A stretch of DNA of 64,000 nucleotides from Nocardia vinacea (GTDB taxonomy: Bacteria; Actinomycetota; Actinomycetes; Mycobacteriales; Mycobacteriaceae). The notes below the pieces were generated by a model. That model made no database searches. It saw only the letters and a program-made list of their open reading frames with translations, and was not told where the DNA came from. Below, in pieces: positions 1 to 9,333 of the stretch. The first letter of the stretch is position 1. Each line of letters opens with the position of its first letter. The DNA is taken from positions 10,168,001-10,232,000 of the forward strand of contig NZ_CP109149.1 of NCBI RefSeq assembly GCF_035920345.1. The letters run 5' to 3'. The position numbers and the translations under genes were made by a program.

Positions 1-3000
1 CCGTGGGTGTTCAGCGTCTGGGTGATGCGGGTGCCCGATGGCATGGTTTGTTCGATTCGTCGACCAGCCACGTCGTAGTGGTATTGCCAGGTCGCTCCGC
101 CGGGGAGGGTGAGCTTGCGGACGCGGCCGAGCGAGTCGTGGTCCCAGGTCGTGATGGCGCCGGTGGGGTCGATAAACGTGGATATTCGGCCGACGTCGTC
201 GTAGGTCCATTGGGAATGGATATTCAGGCCGGCGGGGTCGAGACAGATGTCGGTGATTTCGCCGAACGGGTTGGTGGTGATGGTGGAGGTGACGTCGCCG
301 GGTTCGCGGCGTTCGACGAGTGCGTCGCGGTCGTCGTAGTCGAACTCTGTTCTTCCGGAAGGGCTTTCGCTGGCATGGAGGCGGCCACGCTCGTCGTACT
401 CGAAGGTCGATGATGCCTGTCGCAGTACACCGCCCTCGGTTTCGGTCACTGTTGCCTTGTCGAGCTGTCCGGCGGCGTTGTAGTGGTGGTCGCGTGTGGT
501 GCCGTTGAGGTCGGTGACGCGTGTAAGGTGTCCCAGCCCGTCGTAGTCGAAGACGGTGGTGGATCCGCGCGGCAGTTCGACCTTGCGGATCCGGTCGTCT
601 TTGTCATAGGTGGTGCGGGTGGTCAGGGGCATGGCGCTCGGGGGTATTGCGGTCGCGGGGGCGGTGACAAATGACCACGCTGTCTGTGCAGTGACGCGGC
701 CGCGCTCGTCGTACTTGTACGTCTTCGCGGTCAACAACTGGCTGGGCAGGCCGGGTCCGGGGCTGTGCTCCTCTATCGTCTTGAGCAGGAGATCCCGTGG
801 ACCCCATGTGTTTGTGCGGGTCGCGCCGCCCGGGAGTTCCACGCTCTGTACCCGTCCCCATTTGTCGGGGTGGATACGGGTTTCCCAGCCAGCTGCGTTT
901 TTGACATCGGTAAGTCGGCCCGCGCGGTCGTATGTGTAGCGGGTGATTGTCTCTTCTGGGGTTCCCGGTGATCGTGTCTCGCGTATCAGTGCGCCACGTT
1001 CGTCGTATCGCAGCTCGGTGACAGTGCCTGTCGGATCGATGATCCGGATGGGGCGCCCTTCGTGGTCGAGGCGCTGTTGCCGGGTGCGGGGGCGGTCGGT
1101 GTTTGCCGCGAGATGTGAGGCAGTGAGGCGGCCGAGTACGTCCCGCTCGAAGATGTCGGCTAGGAACGGTTCGGTGATCACCGAGTCTGTGTAGTCACCA
1201 CGTGGCCGCTCTATCCGTACTGGGGACCCATCGTCGCCGAACCAAGTCCGCACTGGTGAAGTCACTCCCCCCACCGCTAGGGGCACGACCTTCTCGAGTT
1301 GGCCGAGCGCGTTGTGACCTAGTTCGGTGACGTTACCTCCGGGGTCCGTGATGCGGGAAGGATGGCCGACGGCGTCGTACGCGTAGGTGGTAGTGAGGGC
1401 CGCACCTGCCGCGTCCTCGATGGTGCGCTCAAGCATGCCATGGTCGAAGCCTGCTGCGGTGATGTACTCCATGACGGTGTGGGCTCCCTCGGGGGAAACA
1501 ACAGCGGTCACTTGTCCGCGCGAGTTGTGCTCGAAGTGGATGATGCTGCGCTGAATCCCACCGGGACGTGGGACCGGCGGCAACTCGACACGGGTCAGAC
1601 GTCCGGTTGCGTTTGGCACGCCGTCGTTGAAGTCGTAGACGTAGCGAGTGACGTTGCCAGCCTCGTCTGTGTTGTGGATCGGCAGTTGATAGCGCGGGTC
1701 GTAGCGGGTGTCCCGAAGTGTGCGACTCAGTGTTGAACCTGGTAGTCCTGCCGCGATATCGACCCGAAGAAGGTTCCGCCGAGCACATGGGTCGGGGTTG
1801 GAGTCTTCGTATTTCATCACGTGTCGCTGTCCGTCGGGTGCGACCGCTCTGGTGATATTCCCTTGAACGTCGTAGGTGAACTGCGAGGCCACAACCCGGT
1901 AGGAGCCGTCACGGTTGAGGCGGTATCGGTGATCGAGGAGATCACCGCGGTAGTTAAAGGTGTGGAGATGGAGTCCGCCGTCCGGCATCAGCACACTGGT
2001 CCGGGTAGATGGGATATCGACATAGATGGGGTCCGGCGGAACATACTGAATTTGCTCGTAGTCGAACTGGTACTCGAAACCGCCGGATATCTGCCGGATC
2101 ACGCTGTTGAAGGCCCACCCCACGTCGGGTCCCGCGTACTCGTTCTCCAGGTACGTGTTGCCCTCTGCGTCAACGATCCGGATGATGTTGTCACGCATGG
2201 CCGGATGAGAAGCGTAGGTGTCGTACTCATAGTCGGTGGTGACACCTTCAGGGAACTGCGCTGTGGCCGGGAGGATAACTCGTGCAAGGTGTTCGATTTC
2301 GGAGTCGTGCTGGTAGCGGACAACCCGTTTGCGGGTGTGGTCGGTGACTTTCTCGAGTAACCCGCATTCTCCGTAGTTGAAGATCAGTCCGCGTCCTTGG
2401 TCGTCGAGAACGGACTCGACCCTGTCGCGGGTGTCGTAGACAAGGTGAACAGCGTTGTGGTGCCGATCGGTGATCGTGGCCAGCGGTATGCGTTCCCCGT
2501 TGCCACTAAGACGTTCGAATAACAATTGTGTGCCGCCTGGGTGGAACATGATGAACTGGTCTGCCGTGTCGCCCTGCTCGAGTCGGGCGGTCACCCCCGG
2601 ATCAGGGTCCCAACAGCCGGCGGATGCTGGCCGGAATGTCACCTCACGTAGTTGACCCGTCCAGTAGGCGATCGATCCGTCGCCGAGCTGGCGGAGATAG
2701 ATGTCGTAATTGTGGTCCCAAGCGCGACCAAATGGTCCGTAGTAACCGGGTCCGCTGCAGTAGCAGCGTTGCATCGAGATGGGTGTGATTGCCGTCGGAA
2801 CAACAAGATCGGTGGTGGAGAGCGTGAGCTTTCCGGTGAACAAGTCGACGGGGTCTCCAGCCGTCGACGGGGACCGTGACATCGGGTCCGACAGTGTCGG
2901 ATGGGGCTGCCCGGGCATGCTTTCGTGATTCTTGATTCGTTTCTGGATTTCAGCGCGGTCGGCGTCAGTGGCGGGGGGCGGGTCGATGAGATCGACGATG

Positions 3001-3401
3001 AACTCGGGGGGAAGTGGGTCTGTTTGACGCACGGCGGCACGACTGGGTTCGGTCGATGAAACCCAGGTGTCGGACGGCCGGACCGCAACCGTGACTGACG
3101 GGTGGGGTTCGACCGCTCCTAGCAACGTGGGTGAGTCCGCCGTGGATGGTTTGGTCTCGGTAGGGGGCGGTGGTGGAGGCGGGGGCGGCGGTGGTGGTAG
3201 AGGCGGCAGCGCAGGCGCGCCGGGCTTTTGCCTGTCCCGCACATCTCTTTGCGCGTTCGCGACGATCTTCTTCTGCTGCTCCACGAGTGGCGCGTATTTG
3301 GCGTTGAAATAGGCGATTAGCTGTTCGAGACATTGCTCGTCGTTCGTATCAGTCCAAATCTTGCCGTCCATGGAATAGGTCGTGTAGTTGTCCCCTGCCA
3401 T
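1..3401 (-). CDS. RHS/YD-repeat protein, probable polymorphic toxin (3' end outside window)
   Basis: The reading frame stays open past the left edge, so only about 1,130 N-terminal residues are visible and the C-terminal toxin tip is missing. The ATG start is followed by a charged helix, a run of about a dozen prolines, then a DUF6531-like segment containing GDPVDLFTGKL, and then a long series of YD repeats such as WQYHYDVAGRRIEQ. No signal peptide is visible. RHS proteins form a beta-cage shell around a C-terminal toxin used in contact-dependent killing. The gene follows the PASTA-domain gene on the same strand with a gap of 116 bases, so the two probably form one transcript. A second in-frame ATG 30 bases downstream is also possible. 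The RHS assignment is secure; the toxin role is inferred because the tip is not seen. Confidence 0.9.
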   Translation of the reverse strand, partial: MAGDNYTTYSMDGKIWTDTNDEQCLEQLIAYFNAKYAPLVEQQKKIVANAQRDVRDRQKPGAPALPPLPPPPPPPPPPPPTETKPSTADSPTLLGAVEPHPSVTVAVRPSDTWVSSTEPSRAAVRQTDPLPPEFIVDLIDPPPATDADRAEIQKRIKNHESMPGQPHPTLSDPMSRSPSTAGDPVDLFTGKLTLSTTDLVVPTAITPISMQRCYCSGPGYYGPFGRAWDHNYDIYLRQLGDGSIAYWTGQLREVTFRPASAGCWDPDPGVTARLEQGDTADQFIMFHPGGTQLLFERLSGNGERIPLATITDRHHNAVHLVYDTRDRVESVLDDQGRGLIFNYGECGLLEKVTDHTRKRVVRYQHDSEIEHLARVILPATAQFPEGVTTDYEYDTYASHPAMRDNIIRIVDAEGNTYLENEYAGPDVGWAFNSVIRQISGGFEYQFDYEQIQYVPPDPIYVDIPSTRTSVLMPDGGLHLHTFNYRGDLLDHRYRLNRDGSYRVVASQFTYDVQGNITRAVAPDGQRHVMKYEDSNPDPCARRNLLRVDIAAGLPGSTLSRTLRDTRYDPRYQLPIHNTDEAGNVTRYVYDFNDGVPNATGRLTRVELPPVPRPGGIQRSIIHFEHNSRGQVTAVVSPEGAHTVMEYITAAGFDHGMLERTIEDAAGAALTTTYAYDAVGHPSRITDPGGNVTELGHNALGQLEKVVPLAVGGVTSPVRTWFGDDGSPVRIERPRGDYTDSVITEPFLADIFERDVLGRLTASHLAANTDRPRTRQQRLDHEGRPIRIIDPTGTVTELRYDERGALIRETRSPGTPEETITRYTYDRAGRLTDVKNAAGWETRIHPDKWGRVQSVELPGGATRTNTWGPRDLLLKTIEEHSPGPGLPSQLLTAKTYKYDERGRVTAQTAWSFVTAPATAIPPSAMPLTTRTTYDKDDRIRKVELPRGSTTVFDYDGLGHLTRVTDLNGTTRDHHYNAAGQLDKATVTETEGGVLRQASSTFEYDERGRLHASESPSGRTEFDYDDRDALVERREPGDVTSTITTNPFGEITDICLDPAGLNIHSQWTYDDVGRISTFIDPTGAITTWDHDSLGRVRKLTLPGGATWQYHYDVAGRRIEQTMPSGTRITQTLNTH

Positions 3402-3517
3402 TGCTGCACCCACCAAATTGTGAAGGTCATCATCTTGTCGCTAAGGGTCACGGACGAACTATTGAAGACGTATCCTCACGGTCGATTGTTGAAGAGACGC
3501 GCTGTCGCTGCTGCCGC

Positions 3518-5845
3518 TTACTCGAGCTCTGGGCGTTGTTCCCGCATCGTTCGCAGACGTATTGTGACCGCAGCGTGCGGGGTGATAAGTGTGCCCGGTG
3601 GGGGCTCTACGTCGGCGACTCGTGTATCCGGCCCGGTCGGTCCTTCGACCGTAGGGTCGCTTTGGAGGCCAGCGTCGAGCAGTGCGCACATCCCTTCGGC
3701 GAGGCTCAGTCCGATAAGGTCCGGCATCACAACCGATAATCCGGATGAGAAGGCAAGAGATACCTCAGTTGCCGGCGGGACTGTGACGTCTGGCTCCGGA
3801 CTCTGTTCGACGACGATGCCCGCAGCCAAGGGGTTGTCTACCTGTGTTACGTCGACCAGATCAAGTTCGAGGTCGGCGACTATTTCGCGGGCGTCTTGGA
3901 GGGTTCGGCCGACCAGGCGGGGAACGCTGACCGGCCGGTAATCGGGTACGGGTGGTGGTCCATCCGGGGCGGGGAGGTCGACCAGGGCTCGACGAAGTGT
4001 CGTCGCTTCTTCAAACGTCAGACCGAACCGCTCCACCTGCTCTGGTAGCGGCACACGCAGCAGTTCCGAACGAGTCATCATCGGTGCATACTGCGACACC
4101 CGTCGAGCGATATCTTGGCCATCGCCGACCCATCCGCTGAGTCGAGGATTAGCCGTTCTATCGCGCGGCGGCAGCGCCGCGCTCATCGTATCCGCGACGA
4201 GCTGGGTGTCTAGGAGGCTGACCGTGTTCCGCGGATACCGATCCGCGCTCGTGATCGACTGCATCATCTCCTGCCGAATTTCAGCAGAAAATTGGTTCGC
4301 ATCACGAATGTCCATCTCCTCTCCGGGGCCTCGGCCAACCATCTGTTTGGTCAGCATCCGTTCCTCGAACACAATGTCGTAGTGGTGTCCAGAAGCGTCC
4401 ACCGAGTCCCTCGTACAGGAACACACCGAACGAGCCGTCAGAAGAAGTTGATCGCTGAAACCACCGGAAAACGCACCGATTTTCTTGAGGAAAATCGTTG
4501 CCGTGAGTTCGACGCGGGCCTCACCAACCTTTATCTTCTCCGTGTACCCACCCACCTTCGGCCCGACAATTCCACCGATGGGTACGCCCGAATGGGTCAC
4601 TCGTACATACTCTTCCACCGTGCGGGCGATAAGGTTCAGGTGATCCGGTGCGACATCCCAACTCAAGTCAGCAGAGCCCATCTGGATTTGGGTGTCAATT
4701 TTGTAGCCCGGACCGCCTCCGTGCGGCCCGTCAGATCCGTCCCGCCCGACATCTATCTCGAAGCCAGCCGGTACTGGGAAGGGAACCGAAGCTTCTTTGG
4801 TCAGCAACAACCCATCGGCACTCCATTGTCCAGCTCCAAAGTTGTCGGGTCCTAGGTGCAGTTCCCCGGTTTTTGTGTCGCCCGGCCCTGGGATCGGCGT
4901 GCGGATGAGGTGAGCTGTTTCGAGGTACGCCTCGACGCAGTATCGCTTCTGATCGGCTGGCCGGGCCACCACCAGCATGAAGTCCTGAATCCCTTCGATC
5001 TCACGCGGCCCGTTGACGAACGTGCTCGGTACCTGGTTGGTATGTGGGCGAGAGAGAACAAAGAACGCGGCCCGGTTAGTGCCGATGTGGTAGCTGTTGA
5101 GGAGCTGATAAAGGTGGCTCATTTGGGTGGTATGCGAAAAGGTTTCGCGATTTTCCCGCGCTGCATCGGTCGTGCGGAGGTTTTCGGTGGTCTTCTGGGA
5201 AAGGTCCGTCGTGGTGTTCTCATACCCGGCCGTCGCTGAGGCGCCGAGGCCTCCAGCGCTCACTCCCGCGGTTCCGCTGATCGAGACCTTGTCCTTCACT
5301 TCATGGGATTGAAGGGTTGTCTGTCCCTTTCGGACATTCACATCGTCGAGCGATCGCGACATGCTCTCGCCGGTTTCGGTGACCTGTTCGTACATCTCCC
5401 GCTTCTTCGGATCGAAATCGACGAAGTGCGGATACTGCGAGAAGAACATGCCTTTCGTAGTTTCCGGCGGTGCCACCACAACCTCCAGCATCGCCCCGAA
5501 GCAGGGATAGTAATGGTTGACCAGTTGACCGAGCTTGTTCTTCAGCCCAAGGGTGTCCACATTATCTAGATGCGTCCAACCTGAACGGGCGATCCGCTGG
5601 CGGATCTGAATTTCAGGCCCGTTCGGTTGGTAACCCGTGATCGAGCAGGACACCTTGAGGTAGCTGATCAGGAAGCCATCCATCTCCTGTTGGTCTTCTG
5701 GAGGCTCATACTCGAATACCGCGACGGAGGAACGCCACCGTAAAGGAAGGGACCTGTCGCAGGCGAATTGGTCCATCATATCTTGGCTGAACGCAATCCG
5801 CTTCCACGGAATGTCAACCGGGAGCGACAAACTCGTGATCGTCAT
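3518..5845 (-). CDS. PASTA-domain protein paired with RHS gene
   Basis: A 775-residue protein with no signal peptide or membrane helix. The N-terminal part (about 1-130) is recognisable mainly because a broken copy of it lies next door. Around residues 184-212 there is an alternating Gly/Ala/Ser-rich amphipathic stretch (KVSISGTAGVSAGG and on) that could form a beta-hairpin. The last 140 residues hold two PASTA-like domains, one starting near VPRLVGRTLQDA and one near MPDLIGLSLAEG. PASTA domains usually bind muropeptides or cell wall outside the cell, so their presence without an export signal is odd. It may be released with, or help deliver, the downstream RHS protein. I do not recognise the central domain, and the delivery role is inference from gene order. 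Confidence 0.8.
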   Translation of the reverse strand: MTITSLSLPVDIPWKRIAFSQDMMDQFACDRSLPLRWRSSVAVFEYEPPEDQQEMDGFLISYLKVSCSITGYQPNGPEIQIRQRIARSGWTHLDNVDTLGLKNKLGQLVNHYYPCFGAMLEVVVAPPETTKGMFFSQYPHFVDFDPKKREMYEQVTETGESMSRSLDDVNVRKGQTTLQSHEVKDKVSISGTAGVSAGGLGASATAGYENTTTDLSQKTTENLRTTDAARENRETFSHTTQMSHLYQLLNSYHIGTNRAAFFVLSRPHTNQVPSTFVNGPREIEGIQDFMLVVARPADQKRYCVEAYLETAHLIRTPIPGPGDTKTGELHLGPDNFGAGQWSADGLLLTKEASVPFPVPAGFEIDVGRDGSDGPHGGGPGYKIDTQIQMGSADLSWDVAPDHLNLIARTVEEYVRVTHSGVPIGGIVGPKVGGYTEKIKVGEARVELTATIFLKKIGAFSGGFSDQLLLTARSVCSCTRDSVDASGHHYDIVFEERMLTKQMVGRGPGEEMDIRDANQFSAEIRQEMMQSITSADRYPRNTVSLLDTQLVADTMSAALPPRDRTANPRLSGWVGDGQDIARRVSQYAPMMTRSELLRVPLPEQVERFGLTFEEATTLRRALVDLPAPDGPPPVPDYRPVSVPRLVGRTLQDAREIVADLELDLVDVTQVDNPLAAGIVVEQSPEPDVTVPPATEVSLAFSSGLSVVMPDLIGLSLAEGMCALLDAGLQSDPTVEGPTGPDTRVADVEPPPGTLITPHAAVTIRLRTMREQRPELE

Positions 5846-6014
5846 CTAAAACCCCTCTTCTGGACTTGCGCAGTCTCCGATTACAAGAAATCGTCGTGTA
5901 TGCGCGCATCTGCGCATCAGCCGAGCTGGCGGGACGCGCCGCGATAAATGCATCGCGGGTCGTAACCCTCCCCTCTTGTGCTATGGAGTGTATTACGCGT
6001 GGATAGTCCTCCAG

Positions 6015-6430
6015 CTAAATTACTTTCGGCCTTGGTGGGGCGACAACCACTTCGAGCATCGCGCCATAACACGGATAGTACGGATTGACAAAATGCCCCA
6101 GCTCGTCCTGCATTTTCAGGCCGTTCTTCATGTCCTTTTTCGCCCACCCGGACCCGACGATCCTGTTGCGAATTTGAATCTCAGCGCCATTCGGCTGATA
6201 GCCGGTGATCGAACAGGGCAGCTTCAGGTAACTGATAAGGAACCCATCCATCTCCTGCTGGCCGGCAGGAGGCTCATATCGGCAGGAGGCTCATACTCGA
6301 ACACGGCGATCGGCGAACGCCACCTGAGTGGAAGGGACCTGTCGCACGCGACCTTGACCATAATGTCCTCGCTGAACGCAATCCGTTTCCACGGAGTGTC
6401 CACCGGCGCCGAAAAGTTTGCGATCGTCAT
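6015..6430 (-). pseudogene. broken N-terminal copy of the PASTA-protein gene
   Basis: This encodes a copy of the first 130 or so residues of the neighbouring PASTA protein: the start reads MTIANFSAPVDTPWKRIAFS against MTITSLSLPVDIPWKRIAFS. It is broken twice. A 17-base tandem duplication (6263-6279 and 6280-6296, 16 of 17 identical) shifts the frame; removing one unit restores EYEPPAGQQEMDGFL in line with the intact gene. The sequence then stops after VVVAPPRPKVI, where the full gene continues for another 640 residues, so the rest has been lost. It is best read as a decayed tandem gene duplicate. Confidence 0.85.
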
Positions 6431-6502
6431 TTCAGCCCGTCCTCAACAGCGTAAGAGGGATAGAAAGGTTCGCGATTTCGATTTTCCTCTCTCGCTTACC
6501 CG

Positions 6503-6955
6503 ATGTCACGGCTCGTTCGTGCCTCTAACCTTCTCGGTTCGCTCGTGACGAGATCGACAACGCGTGCGGCCCAGTACGAGGCGGACGACACGACTCCCCA
6601 GTGGCTGCGATGCGTGACCCATTCCGACGTCAGCTGCCACGAGGCGCGCGGATACGCCGACATCGGAGAATTGTCGCGGGCGGTCGAGTTGTACGGCGCG
6701 GCAGCCGATCAGCAGGTCGGCACTCGCAACGCGACCAACCTGCGCGCCTGGTTAGCGACCACGCGCGTACATATCGGTGACATCACCGGCGCGCTCGAGG
6801 AGGGCCTGCGGGTTTTGCATAGCTTGGCCAAAGTCTCCTCAACGCGCACCTTGCGTGTGCTCGAATCGATTCGAACCGCGGTCGACCAGCTTGCGGTCGG
6901 TAGCCACTTCTGTGGCCAGTTCGACTCCCTCGCAACGAAAGCCGTCACCACATGA
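6503..6955 (+). pseudogene. C-terminal fragment of an XRE-type regulator
   Basis: The protein from about residue 22 onward (AQYEADDTTPQWLR, HEARGYADIGELSRAVELY, GTRNATNLRAWLA) resembles the C-terminal TPR-like region of the long helix-turn-helix regulators common in Nocardia and related genera. The N-terminal DNA-binding domain and most of the protein are absent, and no matching sequence lies upstream, so this is a remnant with a chance start codon. It overlaps the following GNAT remnant by four bases (ATGA), which suggests the original pair was translationally coupled. Confidence 0.65.
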
Positions 6956-7225
6956 CCACCGCACGCCCTGCGACCGCCTTCCTGCATCTCACTGCGGTGC
7001 AGGCAGGGCAACGGCGCGACGTGGTCGAGGATATCTACCGCCGGTCCTATGTCGAGGCCATCGCATCCGGGGATCCGTTCGATTCACCCGAGCAGTTCAT
7101 GCATCGGTTCGACGCCCACACTGACCCATTGCGCAGCCGCGGATTCGAGCTGGTAACGGCCTCGATAGATGGCAAAACCGGCCGGACAAACCTGGGGTTG
7201 GCCGCTACAGCCGAACCCCGCCTGG
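6952..7225 (+). pseudogene. truncated, frameshifted GNAT-like acetyltransferase
   Basis: The start (TAFLHLTAVQAGQRRDVVEDIYRRSYVEAIASG...) looks like the short GNAT-family proteins encoded next to XRE regulators in Nocardia. After SIDGK the frame is wrong. An A-run at 7174-7177 has four A's, and with three A's the frame would read DGKPAGQTWGWPLQPNPAWW, the expected continuation. Homology then ends, so the gene is also truncated by the junction with the primase operon. The single-base change could be a real mutation or a sequencing error; the truncation is independent of it. Confidence 0.65.
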
Positions 7226-7268
7226 TGGCGCAAAATCCATCAATGCATGTTACTGACAGCGATGAAGG

Positions 7269-8144
7269 TCAAAGGTTCCTAATTCGGCGCGGAAATTGCT
7301 TGCCGTAGGCGATACCGTCATCGATCGTGCGCCGCACCTCCTTCTCGGCGTAGTCGGCGACGCCGAGATGTTGAGCGGAAGCATGTTCCAGAACTGCATG
7401 GGCCATTGATTCGGCCAGTTCACCGGCGGCGACGAGCCGCCCCAACGTCACCGCGGCCCTGAGCAGGGCATCGTGGCGGGAACCGACCTGTGCCCGTGCA
7501 ACTTTGCGCGATTCGCCATCGAGAATCGCTCGCAGGTAGGCGTCCGCACGCGTGGACGGTAACTGCATCGGCGGCGTTGCTGTCGGCGGCGGTGCGGGCA
7601 TCAGCCGATGCGCGAGCCATTGTGGCAGCGCCATGACCTGCGTGTCACGAAGGATGCGGTAACGGCGACCGCCCACGATTGATCCCGGGGCCACGACATA
7701 CCCGCCATGCGCCCGTGTGTCGATCAGGCGGCCGAGCCTACCTGCGGTGTTGCGTAACCCAAACCCGGCAGGAGCGCGAAAATACAAATGTAACCCGCTC
7801 GGCGTGGCCACGGCGAATGTGTCGTCAGGAAACACTGCGCCGACACCAGATGCCAAGGCCGCGAACGTATCGAGGCCGTGACGTTTCCCCGAAGACTCGT
7901 GTGGTGAATCGCGGACGAGGTCGTCGTCCAAATCGACTACGACCAGTCCCGACCTACCGGTGGCAACACCGACGTTGTAGCGCGCCGCGGGTGCCCAAAA
8001 CCGGTGAACCGCAACAGGATCAGAAGTTGCGTGATCTTCCCAGGACCGTATTGCCGGCGTCTTCCTGCCCGGAACCAGAGGAAACACACACCATCCACGG
8101 GCCGCCGCAGTCAACGCCGCATCGAGAAGATCACGGCTGGACAC
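7269..8144 (-). CDS. bifunctional DNA primase/polymerase (Prim-Pol, AEP family)
   Basis: A 291-residue archaeo-eukaryotic-type primase-polymerase. It begins SSRDLLDAALTAAARGWCVFPLVPGRKTPAI, the usual start of the Prim-Pol N-terminal domain. The metal-binding motif is visible as LVVVDLDDD, followed by SGLHLYFRAP and then IDTRAHGGYVVAPGS. The length covers the catalytic domain plus a helical tail, with no helicase domain. The GTG start lies inside the last codons of the preceding gene (14-base overlap), as elsewhere in this operon. Such proteins are typical of plasmids, phages and integrative elements and can prime or extend DNA. It is the last gene of the minus-strand operon. Confidence 0.85.
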   Translation of the reverse strand: MSSRDLLDAALTAAARGWCVFPLVPGRKTPAIRSWEDHATSDPVAVHRFWAPAARYNVGVATGRSGLVVVDLDDDLVRDSPHESSGKRHGLDTFAALASGVGAVFPDDTFAVATPSGLHLYFRAPAGFGLRNTAGRLGRLIDTRAHGGYVVAPGSIVGGRRYRILRDTQVMALPQWLAHRLMPAPPPTATPPMQLPSTRADAYLRAILDGESRKVARAQVGSRHDALLRAAVTLGRLVAAGELAESMAHAVLEHASAQHLGVADYAEKEVRRTIDDGIAYGKQFPRRIRNL

Positions 8145-8658
8145 GCACGACCACCCCTTCCGGCCGCCGCACGAAACCGGTGTCGTGATCGTCGTTGTCG
8201 CCCTGCTGATAACACTGCAACAACGAAATCGAGTCCGGGACAGGCGCTTCGTCGATGACGTTGTTGCAGTGACCGAACCACCTGCGGATAACGGACGGGG
8301 TGGAGACGGCGTGGGTGGGGACGGGGAGCGGTTGAGCGGCTTCGGCGGCGAGGTGGGCCAGGACGTCGCGGCCGTCGCGGGCGTGGCGCCACGGCGGCGG
8401 GGGTGGTTGGCCGTGGCTGGTGTCGAGGTCGAGCACATGCAGTCCCGACGGCCCGCATGCCACGGCGATATTGTCCGCAGGCCACCGCAGCCACCACCGC
8501 CGGATCTGGTCCAGGTCGCGGGTGGTGTGGTGTTCCCAGTGTTTGATCGCGGGAACCTTGCTGCCCGCGTGCAGAGGAAAGATGTGGAATCCGCGTCCTG
8601 CGTGGTCGAGGGCCGTTGTGAGCAAGTCCGGGCATGCTGCGGTGAGCGCGGTGGTCAC
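8131..8658 (-). CDS. short Prim-Pol-like protein lacking later catalytic motifs
   Basis: The 175-residue product starts like its neighbour (CPDLLTTALDHAGRGFHIFPLHAGSKVPAIKHWEHHTT) and keeps the first metal-binding motif, VLDLDTSHG. At HAVSTPS, where the family continues with a Gly-x-His-x-Tyr motif, it switches to VIRRWFGHCNNVIDEAPV and ends after about 50 residues of unrelated sequence. It therefore lacks the second and third catalytic motifs and is unlikely to polymerise DNA alone. It could be a decayed duplicate, or a regulatory or structural partner of the complete Prim-Pol downstream. The GTG start overlaps the stop of the upstream gene (GTGA), so it is translationally coupled. Confidence 0.75.
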   Translation of the reverse strand: MTTALTAACPDLLTTALDHAGRGFHIFPLHAGSKVPAIKHWEHHTTRDLDQIRRWWLRWPADNIAVACGPSGLHVLDLDTSHGQPPPPPWRHARDGRDVLAHLAAEAAQPLPVPTHAVSTPSVIRRWFGHCNNVIDEAPVPDSISLLQCYQQGDNDDHDTGFVRRPEGVVVRVQP

Positions 8659-9245
8659 TGCTGTTCCTGAGGGGTGCGCCGCTGCGCTGCGATGACCTGC
8701 GCCAGTTGTATCGTGTGCGCGGCGGTGGCGCCGAGTTCGAATTCGGTTGCGCCGCTGTAGAGGACGCGGATCTGCCCGCGAACGTCGTCTCCGGATTCGC
8801 CGAAGCTGATGCGATCACCAGGAGGGAGGACTTCGGTGGGGGCCAGGACCCGGCACAGGGTGTCGATGGTCGCGTCGCGGTGGGTGAGGTGGATCGTGTG
8901 GGCGTGCGCGCGGGGGCGGCACCGCGCGAGAGTGGCTTGGTAGTCGGGCAGTAGCCGCCGGGTGATGTCGGTGGCGATCGCGGCGGCGGTGCGGTGGGCG
9001 GAGACGGTGATGGTGTTATCGCCTTCCCCGGTGCCCAGGTGTGAGCTGTATTGGTGGTAGTCGGCGCGGATGTGGAGGCGGCCGTGGTCGCTGCGGCGGT
9101 GGGAGTCGTCGCCATCGGTGACCGACAGGCGCTGTTCGTCGGGGCCGTGGAGTAGGACATGTGCTCGGAGGGTGTGGGCACGTTCGGCGACCCAGCCCGC
9201 CCCGAGGGCGGCGGCGATCTGGTGGGCGAGGTCGAGCAGATCCAT
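8655..9245 (-). CDS. hypothetical protein of the amidoligase/Prim-Pol operon
   Basis: A 196-residue protein starting MDLLDLAHQIAAALGAGWVAERA, with AAGGAG seven bases before the ATG. An upstream in-frame ATG exists but has no such site. It is soluble and has no recognised motif. The mix of beta-like stretches (HTIHLTH, RISFGESGDDVRGQIRVLY) suggests a compact alpha/beta fold. It sits between the zinc-binding protein gene and the short Prim-Pol gene and overlaps the latter by four bases. I do not recognise a family. Confidence 0.7.
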   Translation of the reverse strand: MDLLDLAHQIAAALGAGWVAERAHTLRAHVLLHGPDEQRLSVTDGDDSHRRSDHGRLHIRADYHQYSSHLGTGEGDNTITVSAHRTAAAIATDITRRLLPDYQATLARCRPRAHAHTIHLTHRDATIDTLCRVLAPTEVLPPGDRISFGESGDDVRGQIRVLYSGATEFELGATAAHTIQLAQVIAAQRRTPQEQQ

Positions 9246-9333
9246 GATCACGCTCCTTGCTGGTCGGTGGAAACGCAGATCGAGGTGATCCGGCGCGGCA
9301 TCGCGGCGAGGCCGGCGAGGATGTCGGGCGATG

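Noticed and set aside
1..3300. Plus-strand open frames with Val/Gly-rich products
   Set aside because: They are antisense shadows of the RHS reading frame, which is open throughout on the minus strand.
8145..8438. Longer Prim-Pol frame starting at 8438
   Set aside because: The extra Thr/Pro/Ser-rich part is the shadow of the overlapping short Prim-Pol gene in another frame. Family similarity begins at the GTG at 8144.
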